Positions 7,811 through 15,630 of a stretch of 64,000 bases of DNA are shown one piece after another. Position 1 is the first letter of the stretch. Each line of letters begins with the position of its first letter. Source of the DNA: Micromonospora yasonensis (GTDB taxonomy: Bacteria > Actinomycetota > Actinomycetes > Mycobacteriales > Micromonosporaceae); the NCBI RefSeq assembly GCF_026013475.1, contig NZ_JAPDPH010000001.1, forward strand, positions 40,986 through 104,985, given 5' to 3'. The position numbers and the translations under genes are program-made. The notes below the pieces were generated by a model. That model was given only the letters and a program-made list of their open reading frames with translations, was not told the origin of the DNA and did no database searches.

Positions 7811-8830
7811 ATGAGCCGAGTCGATCTTTCCTGGATCCCGGCCGAGCCCGACCGGCTGCGCCTGGTCGACCGACTGGAACGGTTGTACAAGCCCTCGATG
7901 GAGGTGTCGGTCGGGGACGCGATGCGCAACCTGCGCACTCTGGCGCGGACCGCGCCCAGGGCCACAATCAAGATCAACGACGGGGTACGCGTACGCAACG
8001 AGTTCGTGTGCCTCACCGCGCCGGCGGAGGGCTCGGACCGGCGCGGGCCCGCCCCGGCAGACCGGCCGCCGGCAACGCGAATCATGGGCCGCAAGGGCGT
8101 GGCGCTGCGGCTGCTGCTGACCGCATTGTTCGAGGTGCAGACCCGTACCGACGCCGGTAAGCAGGCGGGCCCGAACACCCGGCCGTTGTCGCACGCCGGT
8201 GCCGGGCAGGTCGCCTGGACAGACCTGTTCGCCAGCGGCGCCGAGGACGCGCTCGACGGCCGGACGGCGATGACGCGGCAGGACAAGCACCGCCGGCACC
8301 TGACCAAGGCTCTCGACGCGCTGGGCCGGCATGGACTGGTGACGTTCCCGCACCGCAGCGACGCGCGCAACAAACAGCGCGAGTTCGAGTTGCTCGTCGA
8401 GGACGGGCAGCCGGGGTCGAACGTGCCGTACACAGTGCCGGCGTATCGGGACCGGAACACATTTGTGCTGCCGACGGGGCTGTTTACCCGCGGCTGGATC
8501 AGCGTGCTCACCGACGCCGAGTTGGCATTTCTGCTCATGGCCGCGTTCATGCACAAGCCGGGCCAGGAGGCGTTCTGGCTGCCGGCGGGGGTGCGGTTGC
8601 GGATGCTCGGGATCGGGCCGGAGACGTACGAGGCGCACCGCACGTTGCAGGCATTCGGCCTGGTCAGGGTGACGCATCAGCAGGGACGGTCGCCGAACGG
8701 CCGGCTGGCGCCGATCGCCGGCGGCGGGCAGCAGCCGCTGCCGGACATGGTGCAGTTTCTGCCGGAGGGCCTGGACCAGGAGGCGTACGGGACGGTCACG
8801 GAGGCAATTGACCAGCTCGTCTACCACTGA
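7811..8830 (+). CDS. putative DNA-binding protein (winged-helix-like), replication or regulatory
   Basis: 339 aa from ATG 7811 (a GTG immediately precedes it). The middle (HRRHLTKALDALGRHGLVTF, then LTDAELAFLLMAAFMHKPG and YEAHRTLQAFGLVRV) has two segments resembling winged-helix modules, as in replication initiators or plasmid regulators of actinomycetes. No catalytic motif is visible. The perfect inverted repeat at 7731-7781 just upstream could be its binding site. Together with the membrane gene at 7521 it may come from a mobile element. Function is inference. Confidence 0.6.
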   Translation: MSRVDLSWIPAEPDRLRLVDRLERLYKPSMEVSVGDAMRNLRTLARTAPRATIKINDGVRVRNEFVCLTAPAEGSDRRGPAPADRPPATRIMGRKGVALRLLLTALFEVQTRTDAGKQAGPNTRPLSHAGAGQVAWTDLFASGAEDALDGRTAMTRQDKHRRHLTKALDALGRHGLVTFPHRSDARNKQREFELLVEDGQPGSNVPYTVPAYRDRNTFVLPTGLFTRGWISVLTDAELAFLLMAAFMHKPGQEAFWLPAGVRLRMLGIGPETYEAHRTLQAFGLVRVTHQQGRSPNGRLAPIAGGGQQPLPDMVQFLPEGLDQEAYGTVTEAIDQLVYH

Positions 8831-9048
8831 CGCCGGTGCCGGACGGGGGGACGCGCCTGTCGTACCTGAGAGGACGGCAGCGTGGCGCGGTGCTCCGGCC
8901 GCCGATGGTGGCAGCAGCTGGACATGACACTGCACGCCGAGGGGTGTCGTAGGGGCTTGTTCGACGCGGGGTCGGATGCAGTGCCGGTAGGTGACGGCGC
9001 GGGCCGGGGCGGCGCGACGCGGCCATGTGAGGAAGTAAATGTCACCAA

Positions 9049-9374
9049 TCAACCGGAGCCTGCCAGCGCCCGGGCGAAACTCTGGTCGGTCTCCTCGTCG
9101 GACCATTCCTCGCGGCCCTCCAGCTGCGCCTCGACCGGCGGGGCCTCCAACGCCTGCCGGAACTTCGCCACGTCCTTCTCCGTGCCGCCCTCCACCCACC
9201 AGGCGTAGATCACGTCCAGCAGCGACGGCAGCGGCAGGTCCAGCGGCTCCCTGCCGGTCCGCATCAGGAGCGTCCCGTGGAACTCGGGCCAGCGTTTGAC
9301 CGCCAGGGTCAGGAGGCGCTGCCCGACCCAATAGGGCGGCCGGACCACTCCTCGCACACGTGCGTGAAGATCCC
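9049..9374 (-). CDS. tail assembly chaperone, -1 frame extension (gpT-like)
   Basis: This frame overlaps the end of the chaperone gene at 9309-9659 and continues past its stop for about 85 residues (PPYWVGQRLLTLAVKRWPEF ... EEWSDEETDQSFARALAGSG). In siphophages a -1 ribosomal slip before the tape measure gene yields a longer chaperone. The run GGGG at 9372-9375 (codons ATG GGG ATC) is a plausible slip site, because tRNA-Gly can re-pair one base back. Start by slip, not by an own initiation codon, is the preferred reading; an independent GTG start cannot be excluded. Confidence 0.65.
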
Positions 9375-9659
9375 CATGGCGTCGGTGAAGTCGAACTCGT
9401 CCTCCGTGTTCAGCAGCCGCTTCCGGAACACCGTCAGGCTCGCCTTGTCCAGCGTCTGCTCGAAGAAGTCGAGCACCGCCGCCACCTGGTCCGCCTCCGA
9501 CCGGCTCGACGACGCCGCCGCCATCAGGTACGCCAGCTGCGCGTCCTTCGGCGCCCGGCACACCATCTCCACCCCGTCCAGCTTGAAGGGCACGTCCGGC
9601 AGCTTCTTCCCGCCGCTGGACTCCGTTGCCACCTTCGCGCTGGTCGTGAACTCCCGCAT
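9309..9659 (-). CDS. tail assembly chaperone (gpG-like)
   Basis: 116 aa; ATG 9659 with GGGAGG 9 nt upstream. Acidic-helical protein (AAASSSRSEADQVAAVLDFF, DEFDFTDAMGIFTHVCEEWS) matching the usual size and composition of actinophage tail assembly chaperones, which bind the tape measure during tail assembly. The longer product is described under 9049-9374. Position downstream of connector and major tail genes is canonical; the tape measure, normally next, is displaced to 2309. Confidence 0.75.
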   Translation of the reverse strand: MREFTTSAKVATESSGGKKLPDVPFKLDGVEMVCRAPKDAQLAYLMAAASSSRSEADQVAAVLDFFEQTLDKASLTVFRKRLLNTEDEFDFTDAMGIFTHVCEEWSGRPIGSGSAS

Positions 9660-9673
9660 CCCTGCTGCCTCCC

Positions 9674-10105
9674 CTACCTGTGGACGAGCCGGAACCCCTC
9701 CGGGCCCGCCACCTCTTCCATCGCCTCCCGCAGCCACGGCTGCGGCCTTGTCCCCGGGTGGTTCACCAGCGTGGTGAACACCACTTGGCCGCCTGTCTCG
9801 AACCGCAGCATCCCGCCGGGCCGCCGGGGCCGGATGACGTGCGCGCCGGTGCCGTCGTGCACGGCCGCCGCGTACTCGACGTCGTTCTCTACGAACCCGT
9901 ACACCTGGCCCGCCCGCACACCCACCTCCTCGCGGTGCGCCGCCCGCAACCGGCCGGTGTCCACCGGGCACTTGAGCACCGCCCGCGTCCACACCTTCCG
10001 GGTGACGCTGCGGACGAACGACACCACCTGCCCGGTCGAGCCGGTGAGCAGCTGGCGCACCTCGCCGGCGAACAGGTCGACGCGCGGCCGCACCACCACC
10101 GCCAT
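9674..10105 (-). CDS. HK97 gp10-like phage protein (tail completion/connector)
   Basis: 143 aa; ATG overlaps the preceding gene's stop (TGATG). Contains the family hallmark CPVDTGRLRAAHRE followed by VYGFVENDVEYAAAVHDGTGAH and a C-terminal RPQPWLREAMEE. HK97 gp10-type proteins join head and tail or complete the tail. Neighbouring genes are connector and chaperone genes, consistent with this. Confidence 0.82.
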   Translation of the reverse strand: MAVVVRPRVDLFAGEVRQLLTGSTGQVVSFVRSVTRKVWTRAVLKCPVDTGRLRAAHREEVGVRAGQVYGFVENDVEYAAAVHDGTGAHVIRPRRPGGMLRFETGGQVVFTTLVNHPGTRPQPWLREAMEEVAGPEGFRLVHR

Positions 10106-10359
10106 CAGCGGCGCGCTCTGCGCGTCTTGCCGTCGCCGTCGGCGTCCGTCGTCGGCGCCGGGGTCGGCTGGCTGGCGTCCGGCGGCTCCAGGTCCGCGGT
10201 GGCCGCCTGCTCGGCCTCCTCGCCCTCCAGCACCTCGTACCGGCCGGCGTCCACGAGCGTGGCCAGCCGCGGCCCCCACTCGACGTGCTGCACCGACCCG
10301 TCCGGCACGCCAGGCATCGCCGTCAGCGCCCGCACCGTCACCTTCTGGCCCTTGCGCAT
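10105..10359 (-). CDS. small phage structural-region protein, unknown
   Basis: 84 aa. The basic N-terminus (MRKGQKVTVRALTAMPGVPD) and short beta-rich core (HVEWGPRLATLVDAGRYEVL) are followed by an acidic/Pro tail. Lies within the connector operon with a 1-base start/stop overlap with the HK97 gp10 gene. Possibly a minor virion or connector accessory protein. Confidence 0.6.
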   Translation of the reverse strand: MRKGQKVTVRALTAMPGVPDGSVQHVEWGPRLATLVDAGRYEVLEGEEAEQAATADLEPPDASQPTPAPTTDADGDGKTRRARR

Positions 10360-10364
10360 CGCCC

Positions 10365-10907
10365 TCACTCCTCGCACACGCACACGTTGGTCATCACCGC
10401 GACCAGGACCTCCTGGCCGACGCAGCCGCCGGACGGGCCGACGCTGGACTGCTCCCCGATCCACACCGACTCGACGGCCGGCAGCTTCTGCAGCTCGCAC
10501 AGCACCGTCCGGCGGATCCGGCCGGCGTCGTCGGCCAGCTCCGCCGCGCTGCGCTCGAGCTGCGCCGCCGTCGGCGGGTTGCCGGCGTCGTCGGGGCTCG
10601 GCGCGCACCGGGCGGTGCCCGCACCCAGCTCCACCGCCCAGAACGCCCCCGGATCCGCGCCGTCGTCGAGCGGCGTGCCCCGCCCGCCGGGGAACTCCTC
10701 CGGCAGCACCGGGTACGTCCGCACGATCCGCACCCACGCCTGGCCTTCGCAGCACGAGTCGATCGCCACGTCCCGGCCGGGCACCACCGCCACCACGGTC
10801 GGCGTGCCGCCGAGCGCCCCGTCCAGCGCGCCGCTGATCAGCTCGCGCAGCTTCACCGCCACCGGCCACGCCACGTCGTCCTGCGGCTCCACCACCGGCT
10901 CGGTCAC
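10365..10907 (-). CDS. phage connector-region protein
   Basis: 180 aa from a GTG at 10907 overlapping the upstream stop (GTGA), with GGAGG ahead. Features: VAVKLRELISGALDGALGGTP near the start, Cys residues at SCCEGQAW, and AAELADDAGRIRRTVLCELQ with VLVAVMTNVCVCEE at the end. Gene order (connector, this, small protein, HK97 gp10) suggests a head-tail joining or tail terminator role. Family not certain. Confidence 0.6.
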   Translation of the reverse strand: MTEPVVEPQDDVAWPVAVKLRELISGALDGALGGTPTVVAVVPGRDVAIDSCCEGQAWVRIVRTYPVLPEEFPGGRGTPLDDGADPGAFWAVELGAGTARCAPSPDDAGNPPTAAQLERSAAELADDAGRIRRTVLCELQKLPAVESVWIGEQSSVGPSGGCVGQEVLVAVMTNVCVCEE

Positions 10908-11686
10908 GACGTCCTCCTTCGTCCACGGTCCAGGTCCGGCGACCACACCACCGTGTCGCGGGGCAGCCGGTTCGGGTTCACCACCCGCAGCCACTGGTCG
11001 ACCTCGGGCAGCCCGGTCATGCCGTCCCGGGCGAGCTGCGCCGGGTCGACGAACGTCTGCTGCACGCCTTGGCGCACCAACGACTGCACACGCCTCGGCA
11101 GCCGGCACGTCGTGTCGGCGACCATCGCCTTCGCCACCTCGCAGGCGTACGCGCCGGCCGCCACCTGCCCGCCGCCGGGCACCGGCACGCCCCGCTCGTA
11201 GGTGACCGCCCACGCGCCCGGCTGGTCGTCGGCCTTCGTCAGGTCCTGCCGGGTCGGCCAGGTGCCGCCGTCGATCCGCGCCAGCCACCGCCGGTCGTAG
11301 ACGACGTACGCCTCGGCCGGCAGCTCCTGGCCGTCGATGACAACCCGGGTTACCGCGTTGATCGGGCCGGGCAGGCTCAGCTCCCGCCCGATCGGCCCGC
11401 ACGCGCACGCCCCCACCGGGCAGCCGCAGAACGTCACCGCGAAGCTGCCGCCGTATGGCAGGTCCAGCCACGACTCCCACCGCCGCCACGCCTCGCCGTC
11501 GCCGCGCCGCACCGGCCGCACCGTCGAGGAGCACACGCCGAACCGGCGGCCGGACAGCGCCCACAGGACCTCCGTCGCGAGATCCGTGGCCGCCTTCCGG
11601 ACCGCCTCGTCGTGCTGGTCCCAGCCCCTGCAGTACGCCGTGTTCAGCGGCCAGTCGCACGGGCCGGTCCGCGCCGGCTGCGCCAC
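10904..11686 (-). CDS. head-tail connector/adaptor protein
   Basis: 260 aa (GTG start). WPLNTAYCRGWDQHDEAVRK and ATDLATEVLWALSGRRFGVC at the N-terminus, a Cys-rich CGCPVGACACG segment and LPEVDQWLRVVNPNRLPRDT at the C-terminus are typical of actinophage head-to-tail adaptor proteins. Lies directly after the major tail protein gene and is translationally coupled to 10907. Exact connector position in the virion is inferred from order. Confidence 0.72.
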   Translation of the reverse strand: MAQPARTGPCDWPLNTAYCRGWDQHDEAVRKAATDLATEVLWALSGRRFGVCSSTVRPVRRGDGEAWRRWESWLDLPYGGSFAVTFCGCPVGACACGPIGRELSLPGPINAVTRVVIDGQELPAEAYVVYDRRWLARIDGGTWPTRQDLTKADDQPGAWAVTYERGVPVPGGGQVAAGAYACEVAKAMVADTTCRLPRRVQSLVRQGVQQTFVDPAQLARDGMTGLPEVDQWLRVVNPNRLPRDTVVWSPDLDRGRRRTS

Positions 11687-11693
11687 CGCCGCC

Positions 11694-12638
11694 TCAGCCG
11701 GCGGCCGGGGCGACGAACGACTTGAACCGCTGCGCGCCGCTCGCCGTGTGCGTGACCGTGATGAGGTACGTGCCGGCCGCCGCGTACTGGTGGCTGACCG
11801 TCGCGTCCGCCGCCGGCCCGGCCGACGACGCCCCGTCGCCCCAATCCACCGAGAACGCCTCGTTCGGCGCGGCCGGCACGTACGTCGCGGTGAACTCCGC
11901 CGTCATGTTCGTCGCGTCCGCCGGGTCCGCCACCACCGTGCCGTCCGGCGGCCGCACGGTCAGCCCGCACGTCGGCGCCGGCGGCGGCAGGTACGTCCAG
12001 TCGAGGTGCAGCAGGTCCTGGTCGCCCATCGGGTCCATCAGCCGCTCGACGCCCGTCTTGCGCAGGTACACGTCGTACGGCCCGACACCCCAGCCCGGGT
12101 TCTCGATCGCCTTGCCGGTCAGCGTGAAGCTGGCCGCCCCGTTCTCGATCGTGAAGTCCCCGATCTGCCCGTCGATGATCTGCGGCAGCAGGAAGTACCC
12201 GAACCTCGGCCGCTGGATCGCCCCGGCCACGCACTTCTTCAGCTGGGTGCCCGACCACACCTCCAGCGCCACCGCCGAGTCGAGGTTCACCGCCGACGTG
12301 ACCCGCATGCCGGTCGCGTTGCCGTCCTCGTCGAGCACCACAGGCATCCCGGTGAACAGCGTGTACAGCTCCGGGTCGACCCGCCCGCAGGTGACCGTCA
12401 CGTTGTACAGCTTGATCCGCCGCCGGGCCGGCTCGTAGACCAGCGGATCCCCGTTGGCGTCCTTCTGGTCGATCTCCTCGCCGTCGTCGACCTCGGCCGC
12501 GTACTCGACGCTCACGAAGCCCTTCGACGTGACGTGGACCGGCCATCCTCCGGCGCCCAGGATCGGGTCACCGCACACCCCGAGCTTCGTGGCTCGGAGC
12601 ATCTTCCCCTTCACCGGGGTGTCGCACACTGCGGTCAT
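11694..12638 (-). CDS. major tail protein with C-terminal PKD/Ig-like domain
   Basis: 314 aa, forms the tail tube. The N-terminal about 200 residues are beta-rich (KGFVSVEYAAEVDDGEEI, FTIENGAASFTLTGKAIENP), as in siphophage tube proteins. Residues about 210-314 are a PKD-like domain (FSVDWGDGASSAGPAAD, HQYAAAGTYLITVTHTASG), which would decorate the outside of the tail and could bind cell-surface carbohydrate. It is followed by the connector gene 7 bp on. It is unusual that connector genes come after the tube gene here. Confidence 0.85.
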   Translation of the reverse strand: MTAVCDTPVKGKMLRATKLGVCGDPILGAGGWPVHVTSKGFVSVEYAAEVDDGEEIDQKDANGDPLVYEPARRRIKLYNVTVTCGRVDPELYTLFTGMPVVLDEDGNATGMRVTSAVNLDSAVALEVWSGTQLKKCVAGAIQRPRFGYFLLPQIIDGQIGDFTIENGAASFTLTGKAIENPGWGVGPYDVYLRKTGVERLMDPMGDQDLLHLDWTYLPPPAPTCGLTVRPPDGTVVADPADATNMTAEFTATYVPAAPNEAFSVDWGDGASSAGPAADATVSHQYAAAGTYLITVTHTASGAQRFKSFVAPAAG

Positions 12639-12710
12639 CAGGCATCCCTCAACAGCGAAGGTCCATGCCCGGCCCGCAGCCAGCGGCGAATACCCCGCCA
12701 GCGTAGCCGA

Positions 12711-12745
12711 GAGGGCGCTGGCCCCGGGTGGGACACAGCGCCCTC
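12711..12745 (-). terminator. hairpin terminator after PH-like gene
   Basis: GAGGGCGCTG at 12711-12720 pairs with 12736-12745; it lies 20 bp beyond the stop at 12765. Confidence 0.6.
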
Positions 12746-12764
12746 GTCGACGAGCTGGCGGCCG

Positions 12765-13145
12765 CTACTTCTGCGCCGCCGGGTGGTTGCCCAGCACCAG
12801 GTCGCGGATCAGCGTCTCGATCTGCTCGGCCTGGCCGTGCGGCACCCGGAACGCGATCGTCGTCGCGCCGGCCACCACCGCCACCGCCGTGTGCAGGCCG
12901 TCCCGCTGGGACGCCACCGACTGCACCGCCCGCATGGCGAGCATCTGCCGGCCCTGCTCCTTGAACCGGGGGCGGCACGCCGGGATCAGCAGCGACAGCG
13001 CCACCGTGTAGACCGCCAGGATCACCAGCAGCACGTTCGCCACCGTCGTGCGTCCCGGCTTGCTCCACTCGATCCGGTCGGGCCAGATCCTCACCCGCGC
13101 GTTTCGTCCCGCGACATGGCTCTCGAACTGCGCCAACGGCTCCAT
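12765..13145 (-). CDS. small membrane protein with bacterial PH-like fold
   Basis: 126 aa, ATG at 13145. NARVRIWPDRIEWSKPG followed by a transmembrane helix (ANVLLVILAVYTVALSLL) and ending TTIAFRVPHGQAEQIETLI, the pattern of small bacterial PH-like proteins. A variant start-associated motif (GTTCACTGTGGAGG) precedes it. Flanked by terminators on both sides, so it is a one-gene unit. Function in the phage is unknown; membrane association suggests superinfection exclusion or host interaction. Confidence 0.65.
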   Translation of the reverse strand: MEPLAQFESHVAGRNARVRIWPDRIEWSKPGRTTVANVLLVILAVYTVALSLLIPACRPRFKEQGRQMLAMRAVQSVASQRDGLHTAVAVVAGATTIAFRVPHGQAEQIETLIRDLVLGNHPAAQK

Positions 13146-13152
13146 AGTTCTG

Positions 13153-13165
13153 CCTCCACAGTGAA
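13153..13165 (-). promoter_or_regulatory. variant start-associated motif
   Basis: The minus strand reads TTCACTGTGGAGG 7 nt before the ATG at 13145, a one-base-longer relative of TTCACGTGGAGG found before other phage genes. It includes the ribosome-binding site. Confidence 0.5.
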
Positions 13166-13193
13166 CGGGGCCGTGCCCGAAGGCACGGCCCCG
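13166..13193 (-). terminator. 12-bp hairpin terminator
   Basis: CGGGGCCGTGCC pairs perfectly with GGCACGGCCCCG around CGAA. It lies 40 bp after the stop of the gene at 13233 and closes the 14951-13233 operon. Confidence 0.75.
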
Positions 13194-13232
13194 ATACTGC
13201 CAACGGCTGGCGGCTTCCGCAGGCCGGCCGGG

Positions 13233-13517
13233 TTACAGCTGCCGGCCGTCGATCACCTCCAGCTCCGCGCCGAGCTCCGCGACCTTGGCCCGCACGCCCT
13301 CGCCAACCTCGTCCCAGGCCTCGCCGGTCACCACCACGGCGCTGCGGCTGTCGCCCTTGATCCAGGTGACCATCACCGCCGTGCGGACGTCGAGGACCTG
13401 GGCGGTCCGCTCGCAGGTGATCTGCCGCATCACCGCGTGCCGCAGCACCTCCCGGTTCAGGAACTTCTCCCGGTCGGCGTCGTTGTCGGCCATCAGGGCC
13501 GCCAGCACGTTCTCCAT
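13233..13517 (-). CDS. hypothetical phage accessory protein
   Basis: 94 aa; ATG 13517 with GGGAGG upstream and a one-base overlap with the preceding stop. Alpha/beta: ADNDADREKFLNREVLRHAV, then VRTAVMVTWIKGDSRSAVVV and VAELGAELEVIDGRQL. Last gene of the four-gene operon starting at 14951. No family recognised. Confidence 0.6.
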   Translation of the reverse strand: MENVLAALMADNDADREKFLNREVLRHAVMRQITCERTAQVLDVRTAVMVTWIKGDSRSAVVVTGEAWDEVGEGVRAKVAELGAELEVIDGRQL

Positions 13518-13903
13518 CAGTACCTCCCGACCGGGGCGGACGGCCTCACCTGTGCCGTGCCCTCGACGATGCGGCCACGGCACCGGCCGCACACCACAGG
13601 CGTCGGCCTGCCCTGCGCCAGGTCGACCGGCACCTGCATCGGCCCGTCGCAGCCCTGGCAGCGCAGCGGCACCAGCCGGGGCAGCCGCATCCCGAGCAGC
13701 AGCATGTCCCGAGGCACCAGCGTCTCCCTCGGCTGCCCGCCGTTGCGCGGCAGGATCACCAGGTTGACGCAGCTCGGGAAGTCCTTGACCGACTGCACGT
13801 CGGCGATCTCCACCAGCTGACCGAACAGCAGCACCTCGTCCCGGCGCCGCAACTCCTCGGTCCGGATCGTCGGGTTCGCCGGCTTCCTCGTCTCGACGGT
13901 CAC
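13517..13903 (-). CDS. hypothetical protein with zinc-ribbon C-terminus
   Basis: 128 aa from a GTG overlapping the previous stop (GTGA). It has an N-terminal beta-rich part (EVLLFGQLVEIADVQSVKDF) and two CxxC pairs, CQGCDGPMQVP and CGRCRGRIVEG, likely one structural zinc site. Third gene of the 14951 operon. Function unknown. Confidence 0.62.
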   Translation of the reverse strand: MTVETRKPANPTIRTEELRRRDEVLLFGQLVEIADVQSVKDFPSCVNLVILPRNGGQPRETLVPRDMLLLGMRLPRLVPLRCQGCDGPMQVPVDLAQGRPTPVVCGRCRGRIVEGTAQVRPSAPVGRY

Positions 13904-14406
13904 GCCGCCTTCTCCTCTCGCTCCAGCCAGCAGAACCTGGCCTCCACATCGACCACCAGTTGCTCCGTCAGGCCCGCCCACACGTCGGCGGGCAGCGTCG
14001 CCAGGTGGTGCCACCGGCCGCCGTGCGCCGCGTAGACATGCAGCGCGCCCAGCTTGTGCTCCCACAGGTACGCCCAGCCCTCGTCCTCGAACGGCTGGTC
14101 GGCGCCCATCAGCCCGACCGCCGCCGGGCTGCTGATCTCGTCCTTGTAGCCGCGCCCGACGCCGCAGACGTACGTCCAGTCGGGCCGCCGCTCGGACACC
14201 GCCTGCGCCGGCCAGTGCGTGTTCGCCAGCACCGACCAGTGCCGGTGCATCAGCACCTCGACCATCGCCGCCGTGTTCCGCTGGAAGCTGCGGTCCCACA
14301 TCGCCCGCATCTGCGCGAGGGTCCAGCTGGGCTGGCCCTCCATCTCGACGAGCCGGGCCCGGTACCACTGGCTGCCCGGGGCGAACTGCCCCACCAGCGC
14401 CCTCAC
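13900..14406 (-). CDS. hypothetical phage protein, paralogue of 14403-14951
   Basis: 168 aa; GTG overlaps the upstream stop. Begins VRALVGQFAPGSQWYRARLV and contains GWAYLWEHKLGALHVYAA. The upstream neighbour begins MGLRALVGTEG and contains EWAYLFGGHRLHVYLGVF, so the two look like diverged tandem copies. Trp-rich. No known function. Confidence 0.62.
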   Translation of the reverse strand: MRALVGQFAPGSQWYRARLVEMEGQPSWTLAQMRAMWDRSFQRNTAAMVEVLMHRHWSVLANTHWPAQAVSERRPDWTYVCGVGRGYKDEISSPAAVGLMGADQPFEDEGWAYLWEHKLGALHVYAAHGGRWHHLATLPADVWAGLTEQLVVDVEARFCWLEREEKAA

Positions 14407-14951
14407 CGGCCCGCCTCCATCAGCTGGATGCGGGTTGAGTCGCGGGCCGCCTCGCGGACGGCCTCCATGTAGCCGCGGTAGTCGGACGCCCGCCACTGCG
14501 CCGCGTAGCCCGCCTTCTGGACCTCCAGCAGGTCCAGCTGCGACAGGTCGCCCAGCTCGTGCAGCGACCAGCACGCCCACGCCTCCCAGCGCTTCGGGCC
14601 GCGCTCGGGGAACACCCCCAGGTAGACGTGCAGCCGGTGGCCGCCGAACAGGTACGCCCACTCGCGGTCGCCCGCGCGGGCCTCGGCGATCCGGCCGGTC
14701 TGCACCGGGTAGCCCTCGGACGGCACGCCGACCGCGTGACCGGTCGGCCCGGTGCCCGGCACGGCGTACAGCCGCGACCAGTCGGTTTGCAGCAGCACCG
14801 CCGCCGCCCGCTCCGGGCTGTGGCCGCACAGCTCGTGCAGCAGCACCGACAGGGCCGGGACGACCATCGTCGGGCAGCCGTCGTGCTGCACGCCCCGCGC
14901 CACGTACACACCGCCGGCACCTTCGGTGCCGACCAGCGCGCGTAGACCCAT
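14403..14951 (-). CDS. hypothetical phage protein, first gene of accessory operon
   Basis: 182 aa; ATG 14951 placed 5 nt after TTCACGTGGAGG. Trp/His-rich with RALVGTEGAGGVYVARGVQ, LLHELCGHSPERAAAVLLQ and EWAYLFGGHRLHVYLGVF. Paralogous to the next gene. Preceded by the palindromic operator at 15005-15027, with a TTGACG box inside that operator as a candidate -35 element. Confidence 0.62.
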   Translation of the reverse strand: MGLRALVGTEGAGGVYVARGVQHDGCPTMVVPALSVLLHELCGHSPERAAAVLLQTDWSRLYAVPGTGPTGHAVGVPSEGYPVQTGRIAEARAGDREWAYLFGGHRLHVYLGVFPERGPKRWEAWACWSLHELGDLSQLDLLEVQKAGYAAQWRASDYRGYMEAVREAARDSTRIQLMEAGR

Positions 14952-14956
14952 GTTTA

Positions 14957-14968
14957 CCTCCACGTGAA
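14957..14968 (-). promoter_or_regulatory. start-associated motif TTCACGTGGAGG
   Basis: Exact copy directly before ATG 14951. It contains the ribosome-binding site GGAGG plus the palindromic CACGTG. Confidence 0.65.
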
Positions 14969-15004
14969 CCGGGTCTTGCTTCGGACAGTTACCTTGCGCT
15001 GTCC

Positions 15005-15027
15005 GGCCGCAATCGTCAATAGCGACC
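15005..15027. promoter_or_regulatory. 23-bp palindromic operator, copy 2
   Basis: Half-sites GGCCGCAAT and ATAGCGACC around 5 bp. Symmetry extends outward (GCTGTCC on the left, GGACAGC on the right), making this the most symmetric copy. It lies 54 bp upstream of the 14951 operon. Confidence 0.7.
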
Positions 15028-15098
15028 GGACAGCAGAACCCCGGCTAGGGGCTCCGCACCGGGGCCGGACCGCCGGCCCAGCCCCGCCTACGCAGCCG

Positions 15099-15515
15099 CT
15101 AGGCGGTCGCGTCCACCGACCAGAACTCCGTCTCGCCGTGCCACGCCGGCACGGCGTACGGCGACTTCGCGCCGTCGGCCAGCCAGCGCAGCATCTTCGC
15201 CACGACCTGCTCCCGGTACCGCTCGGGGATCCTCGCCGCCGCGTACTCCTCCAGGGCCTCGCGCGTCCCCAGCATCCGCACGCTTCCGCCGCTCCAGCTC
15301 GTGACGACGACCATCACCGGCGGCTCCTCCTCGTCCGGCCTGGCGTCGCACTCGTCGGCAGGCCCGCCGTCGTAGTGCTTGCAGGTCGGGTCGCACGGGT
15401 CCGCGATGTGCGCGCCGCAGTGCGTGCAGCAGTCGTTCTCGTCGCGGCAGCTGAACCACCCGCAGTCGTCGCCGCTCGCGGCGCTCTTGCCGGGCTGCAC
15501 CGTGCTCTCTGCCAT
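15099..15515 (-). CDS. Cys-rich hypothetical phage protein
   Basis: 138 aa; ATG 15515 with TTCACGTGGAGG 5 nt upstream. Residues 15-60 carry many Cys/His (CGWFSCRDENDCCTHCGAHI, CDPTCKHYDGG), likely binding zinc. The rest is MVVVTSWSGGSVRMLGTREA and a helical C-terminus. Transcribed from promoter repeat A at 15543. Function unknown. Confidence 0.65.
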   Translation of the reverse strand: MAESTVQPGKSAASGDDCGWFSCRDENDCCTHCGAHIADPCDPTCKHYDGGPADECDARPDEEEPPVMVVVTSWSGGSVRMLGTREALEEYAAARIPERYREQVVAKMLRWLADGAKSPYAVPAWHGETEFWSVDATA

Positions 15516-15520
15516 CTCAA

Positions 15521-15532
15521 CCTCCACGTGAA
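15521..15532 (-). promoter_or_regulatory. start-associated motif TTCACGTGGAGG
   Basis: Exact copy before ATG 15515, between promoter repeat A and the gene. Confidence 0.65.
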
Positions 15533-15542
15533 CAAGGCAGGA

Positions 15543-15624
15543 CGTACATATTCATTGTATGCGACCGACTCCCCCGCGTACACGTTTTATGTACGCGGGG
15601 GGCCGTGTAGCGCGTCACACAACC
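15543..15624 (-). promoter_or_regulatory. promoter/operator repeat, copy A
   Basis: On the minus strand: GTGTAC (-35, 15583-15578), 18-bp spacer, TACAAT (-10, 15559-15554). Two related palindromes overlap the boxes: GTACATAAAACGTGTAC on the -35, and TACAATGAATATGTAC on the -10. The upstream 30 bp are also shared with copies B (17414) and C (18270). Confidence 0.75.
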
Positions 15625-15630
15625 GGCCGG

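Noticed and set aside
11337..13820. 827-codon plus-strand open frame
   Set aside because: Mirror of connector, major tail and accessory genes on the minus strand; no family signal.
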